DNA from: Jezberella montanilacus
GTDB lineage: Bacteria > Pseudomonadota > Gammaproteobacteria > Burkholderiales > Burkholderiaceae_B
NCBI RefSeq assembly: GCF_003003055.1
Contig: NZ_PVTV01000017.1
Location: 112,610-176,609 of the forward strand
Direction: 5' to 3'
Length of the DNA stretch: 64,000 nt
Position numbers and translations under genes: made by a program
Notes under the pieces: generated by a model
What the model was told of the DNA's origin: nothing
Seen by the model: only the letters and a program-made list of their open reading frames with translations
Databases searched by the model: none
Shown here: positions 62,172 to 64,000 of the stretch, in pieces
Layout: each line of letters starts with the position of its first letter
Numbering within the stretch: position 1 is the first letter of the stretch

Positions 62172-62954
62172 GTGACACTGCGTCTCGCGCTCGGGATTTC
62201 TTACGACGGACGACCTTGGCAGGGCTGGCAGACTCAGCCGCATGGGTTGACTTTACAAGATTGCTTGGAAAGCTCAATCGAGTCTTTTACCGCCTGCCAT
62301 CATCCGACTACTTGTGCGGGTAGAACGGACACTGGCGTTCACGCCACTGCGCAAGTTGTACACTTTGACACGGACATTGATCGGCCAATGGAGTCTTGGG
62401 TTAGAGGTCTTAATAGTAAGTTGCCTGACTCAATTTCAGTGCAATGGGGTCAAGTGGTGCCGGACAGCTTTCACGCAAGATTTTCTGCTAGAGCTAGATC
62501 CTACACTTACCTTGTGTTGAATAGTCGAGTAAGGCAGCCTTTGTGGGCAGGCAGAGCAGGTTGGGTGTTCCGGTCGCTAGATTTTGAAGCGATGAAGCTA
62601 GCCGCGAGTTCGCTCATCGGCGAGCATGATTTCAGCAGTTTTCGTTCATCACAATGTCAGGCTAAATCACCAGTGAGAACCATGACGCGTTTGGATGTGA
62701 CGAAGTCCGGCGACCTCATTATCTTTCATCTGCAAGCAAATGCTTTTTTACACCACATGGTAAGAAATATTGTCGGTGCCTTGCTTCAAATTGGACAGGG
62801 CCGTCAACCGGTGGATTACATAGTGCATACTCTCAACGCTCGAGACCGCACTCTCGCAGCGCCGACCTTTGCGCCAGATGGACTGTATCTGACCGATGTG
62901 CACTATCCAGATATAACGTTGCCAAAATCAAGGAAACTACCCTTTGCCAGCTGA
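62172..62954 (+). CDS. truA: tRNA pseudouridine(38-40) synthase TruA
   Basis: A 260-residue pseudouridine synthase acting on the tRNA anticodon stem. GTG 62172 begins [20 protein letters not shown]; the catalytic Asp is in [19 protein letters not shown] (near residue 52); [17 protein letters not shown] is the later motif. Usual length. The end overlaps the trpF start by 11 bases. Confidence 0.96.
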   Translation: MTLRLALGISYDGRPWQGWQTQPHGLTLQDCLESSIESFTACHHPTTCAGRTDTGVHATAQVVHFDTDIDRPMESWVRGLNSKLPDSISVQWGQVVPDSFHARFSARARSYTYLVLNSRVRQPLWAGRAGWVFRSLDFEAMKLAASSLIGEHDFSSFRSSQCQAKSPVRTMTRLDVTKSGDLIIFHLQANAFLHHMVRNIVGALLQIGQGRQPVDYIVHTLNARDRTLAAPTFAPDGLYLTDVHYPDITLPKSRKLPFAS

Positions 62955-63621
62955 TTATTCACAACCTTCACGCACTCGTATCAAGATCTGTGGCATTACA
63001 CGCGCAGAAGATTTACAAACTGCCGCCTTACTTGGCGCAGATGCGGTCGGCTTCGTTTTCTATCCAAAAAGCAAGCGCTACATATCGCCAACAGATGCAA
63101 GCAAACTAAGCGGTCAGACACCCGCATTTATCAGCACCGTGGCGCTATTTGTTGATCCAACAGATAACGAAGTCGAAACGGTCATGTCGCTTGTTGCACC
63201 GAGCGTTTTACAGTTTCATGGAGATGAGCCTCCAGAGCAGTGCGCCTCGTATGGCCTGCCTTATATCAAAGCCTTTAGAGTAGGGGCACCTGGTATGGAG
63301 ACCCCTGAACAAATGACCGAGGCATGCCTTGCTCACCCTTATGCCTGCGGTTGGTTATTTGATACCTACACGCCAGCTTATGGTGGAAGTGGTGAATCTT
63401 TCGATCACACGATGCTGAGCAGTGTTAAAACGCTCGGCACCAGGGCTCGCCCCTTGATCTTATCTGGAGGACTCAAGCCTGACACGGTTGCTAATGCCTT
63501 ATCTAATTTCAAAGCATGGGCGGTTGACGTGAGTAGTGGGGTAGAGGAGGCGCCGGGTATTAAATCTGCCGTGAAGATGAGGGGATTTATTCAATCAGTC
63601 CGGCAGGTCAATGGTGACTAG
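62944..63621 (+). CDS. trpF: Phosphoribosylanthranilate isomerase TrpF
   Basis: A 225-residue TIM-barrel isomerase of tryptophan biosynthesis. [32 protein letters not shown] is split over the start with catalytic Cys in [29 protein letters not shown] with the catalytic Asp, and [14 protein letters not shown] follow. The start is TTG 62944, supported by AAGGAA about nine bases upstream. In most Burkholderiales trpB follows, but here tRNA-Val and an insertion sequence follow instead. Confidence 0.95.
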   Translation: MPADYSQPSRTRIKICGITRAEDLQTAALLGADAVGFVFYPKSKRYISPTDASKLSGQTPAFISTVALFVDPTDNEVETVMSLVAPSVLQFHGDEPPEQCASYGLPYIKAFRVGAPGMETPEQMTEACLAHPYACGWLFDTYTPAYGGSGESFDHTMLSSVKTLGTRARPLILSGGLKPDTVANALSNFKAWAVDVSSGVEEAPGIKSAVKMRGFIQSVRQVNGD

Positions 63622-63651
63622 TTTGCTGCAACGTATCCTTGTCATCGAAAA

Positions 63652-63681
63652 TTGACAGGGGTATTGAAAAGCCGCTATACT
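63652..63681 (+). promoter_or_regulatory. Promoter of tRNA-Val
   Basis: TTGACA (63652-63657), an 18-base spacer and TATACT (63676-63681) lie 12 bases before the tRNA, a strong sigma-70 promoter. Confidence 0.85.
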
Positions 63682-63693
63682 CTTTGTCTTTGC

Positions 63694-63770
63694 AGGCGGT
63701 TAGCTCAGCTGGTTAGAGCGCCACGTTGACATCGTGGAGGTCGTTGGTTCGATTCCAATACCGCCTACCA
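63694..63770 (+). tRNA. tRNA-Val (GAC)
   Basis: A 77-base tRNA with the 3' CCA encoded. Acceptor arms AGGCGGT and ACCGCCT pair fully; the D arm is GCTC/GAGC; the anticodon stem CCACG/CGTGG encloses TTGACAT, giving anticodon GAC (Val, reading GTC/GTT); the T arm is GTTGG-TTCGATT-CCAAT. Confidence 0.97.
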
Positions 63771-63829
63771 AAACCACACAAGCAGTGAACAGGTAAGCGT
63801 TAAGGCTCTACCCCATTAACGGGGGATGA

Positions 63830-63863
63830 GCAGTATTCATTAAACAGCAGTACTCATCAAACA
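63830..63863. repeat. Tandem 17-base repeat in IS end
   Basis: GCAGTATTCATTAAACA (63830-63846) is followed directly by GCAGTACTCATCAAACA (63847-63863), 15 of 17 bases identical. The second copy covers the transposase stop codon. Confidence 0.8.
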
Positions 63864-64000
63864 CGGCTAAATATGCCGTTCCAACCGCAGTGGGCCAAGA
63901 CCCTTAGCCGGTAATTTTCAAAATTTCTAAATCCGTATGCCCTTCGGGACATCATTTCCATTTTAGTGTGGAATCCTTCGGTGATCCCGTTTGATTGTGA
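63857..64000 (-). CDS. ISL3 family transposase, C-terminal part
   Basis: The last 47 codons of a transposase reading from the right edge to a TGA at 63857-63859. The peptide contains SNGITEGFHTKMEMMSRRAYG and then FRNFENYRLRVLAHCGW. The NGxTEG and RRAYGFRNFxNxRLRV blocks are the C-terminal hallmark of ISL3 transposases (DDE_Tnp_ISL3). The Glu in TEG is the last catalytic acidic residue. Whether the rest is intact cannot be seen. Confidence 0.85.
   Translation of the reverse strand, partial: SQSNGITEGFHTKMEMMSRRAYGFRNFENYRLRVLAHCGWNGIFSRV

Larger units (their letters stand above)
63804..64000 (-). mobile_element. ISL3-type insertion sequence, partial
   Basis: The right part of an insertion sequence, cut by the window end. 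The likely terminal repeat begins GGCTCTACCCC at 63804, with the complementary core CCCC-ATTAA-CGGGG. The transposase 3' end follows on the minus strand. It starts 33 bases after the tRNA-Val gene. The other end and any target duplication lie outside the window. Confidence 0.75.

Noticed and set aside
63830..63863. CRISPR array
   Set aside because: Only two adjacent repeats with no spacers, within an insertion sequence end.

Overview
The window looks like chromosome of a betaproteobacterium of the order Burkholderiales, probably near Alcaligenaceae. Three things point there: the block leuC-leuD-leuB-asd-fimV-truA-trpF, three periplasmic Bug/TctC-type solute receptors and solitary LivK-type receptors, and BPSS1780-, DUF2069- and FimV-type proteins. 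Base composition is moderate and coding density is very high, with many 1-8 bp overlaps and several TTG or GTG starts. No phage, plasmid or CRISPR signature was seen. The only mobile element is the end of an ISL3-type insertion sequence at the right edge.

Layout. 1-7.6 kb: a catabolic module on two divergent arms. On the minus strand are TetR, a VOC protein, a dihydroxypyridine-hydroxylase-like flavin monooxygenase and a Tat-type LivK receptor (cut by the window edge). On the plus strand are coxG-like, FAD, 2Fe-2S and molybdenum subunits of a xanthine-oxidase-family hydroxylase. The set suggests oxidation of an N-heterocycle. 7.6-13.4 kb: a photolyase/cryptochrome neighbourhood with a DUF2805 protein, a renalase-like flavoprotein, an unlisted 47-residue Cys-rich protein, cryptochrome DASH, an iron-sulfur (6-4)-photolyase homologue, a DUF2256 zinc-finger-like protein, an SDR and a DUF393 protein. 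13.4-16.7 kb: two acyl-CoA dehydrogenases and a Bug receptor.

16.9-33.3 kb: a sugar and methylation island. A short plus-strand arm holds an FkbM methyltransferase, an unknown protein and a methyltransferase. A long minus-strand arm holds a fused nucleotidyltransferase-PfkB kinase in the reverse order to HldE, a sugar-1-phosphate nucleotidyltransferase, two epimerase/dehydratases, a GmhA-like isomerase, an alcohol dehydrogenase, a split transketolase, a HAD phosphatase, an APH-type kinase, three methyltransferases, an SDR and a double WbuC-type cupin. Together these could make and decorate a nucleotide-activated heptose or other unusual sugar. No recognisable glycosyltransferase, flippase or polymerase lies inside the window.

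33.4-39.6 kb: class II aldolase, TrhO, a LOG-family protein, an unrecognised 457-residue protein with a strong terminator, two small related-looking proteins of unknown function, and a Bug receptor. 39.8-48 kb: a compact Tad/Flp pilus operon whose TadA ATPase carries an N-terminal FHA domain, ending in DUF192; no TadZ or prepilin peptidase is present. 48-64 kb: housekeeping genes (BPSS1780, thrB, dusA, CBS, YihY, DUF2069, selO, aroC, leuCDB, asd, fimV, truA, trpF), then tRNA-Val(GAC) with a clear promoter, then the truncated ISL3 transposase.
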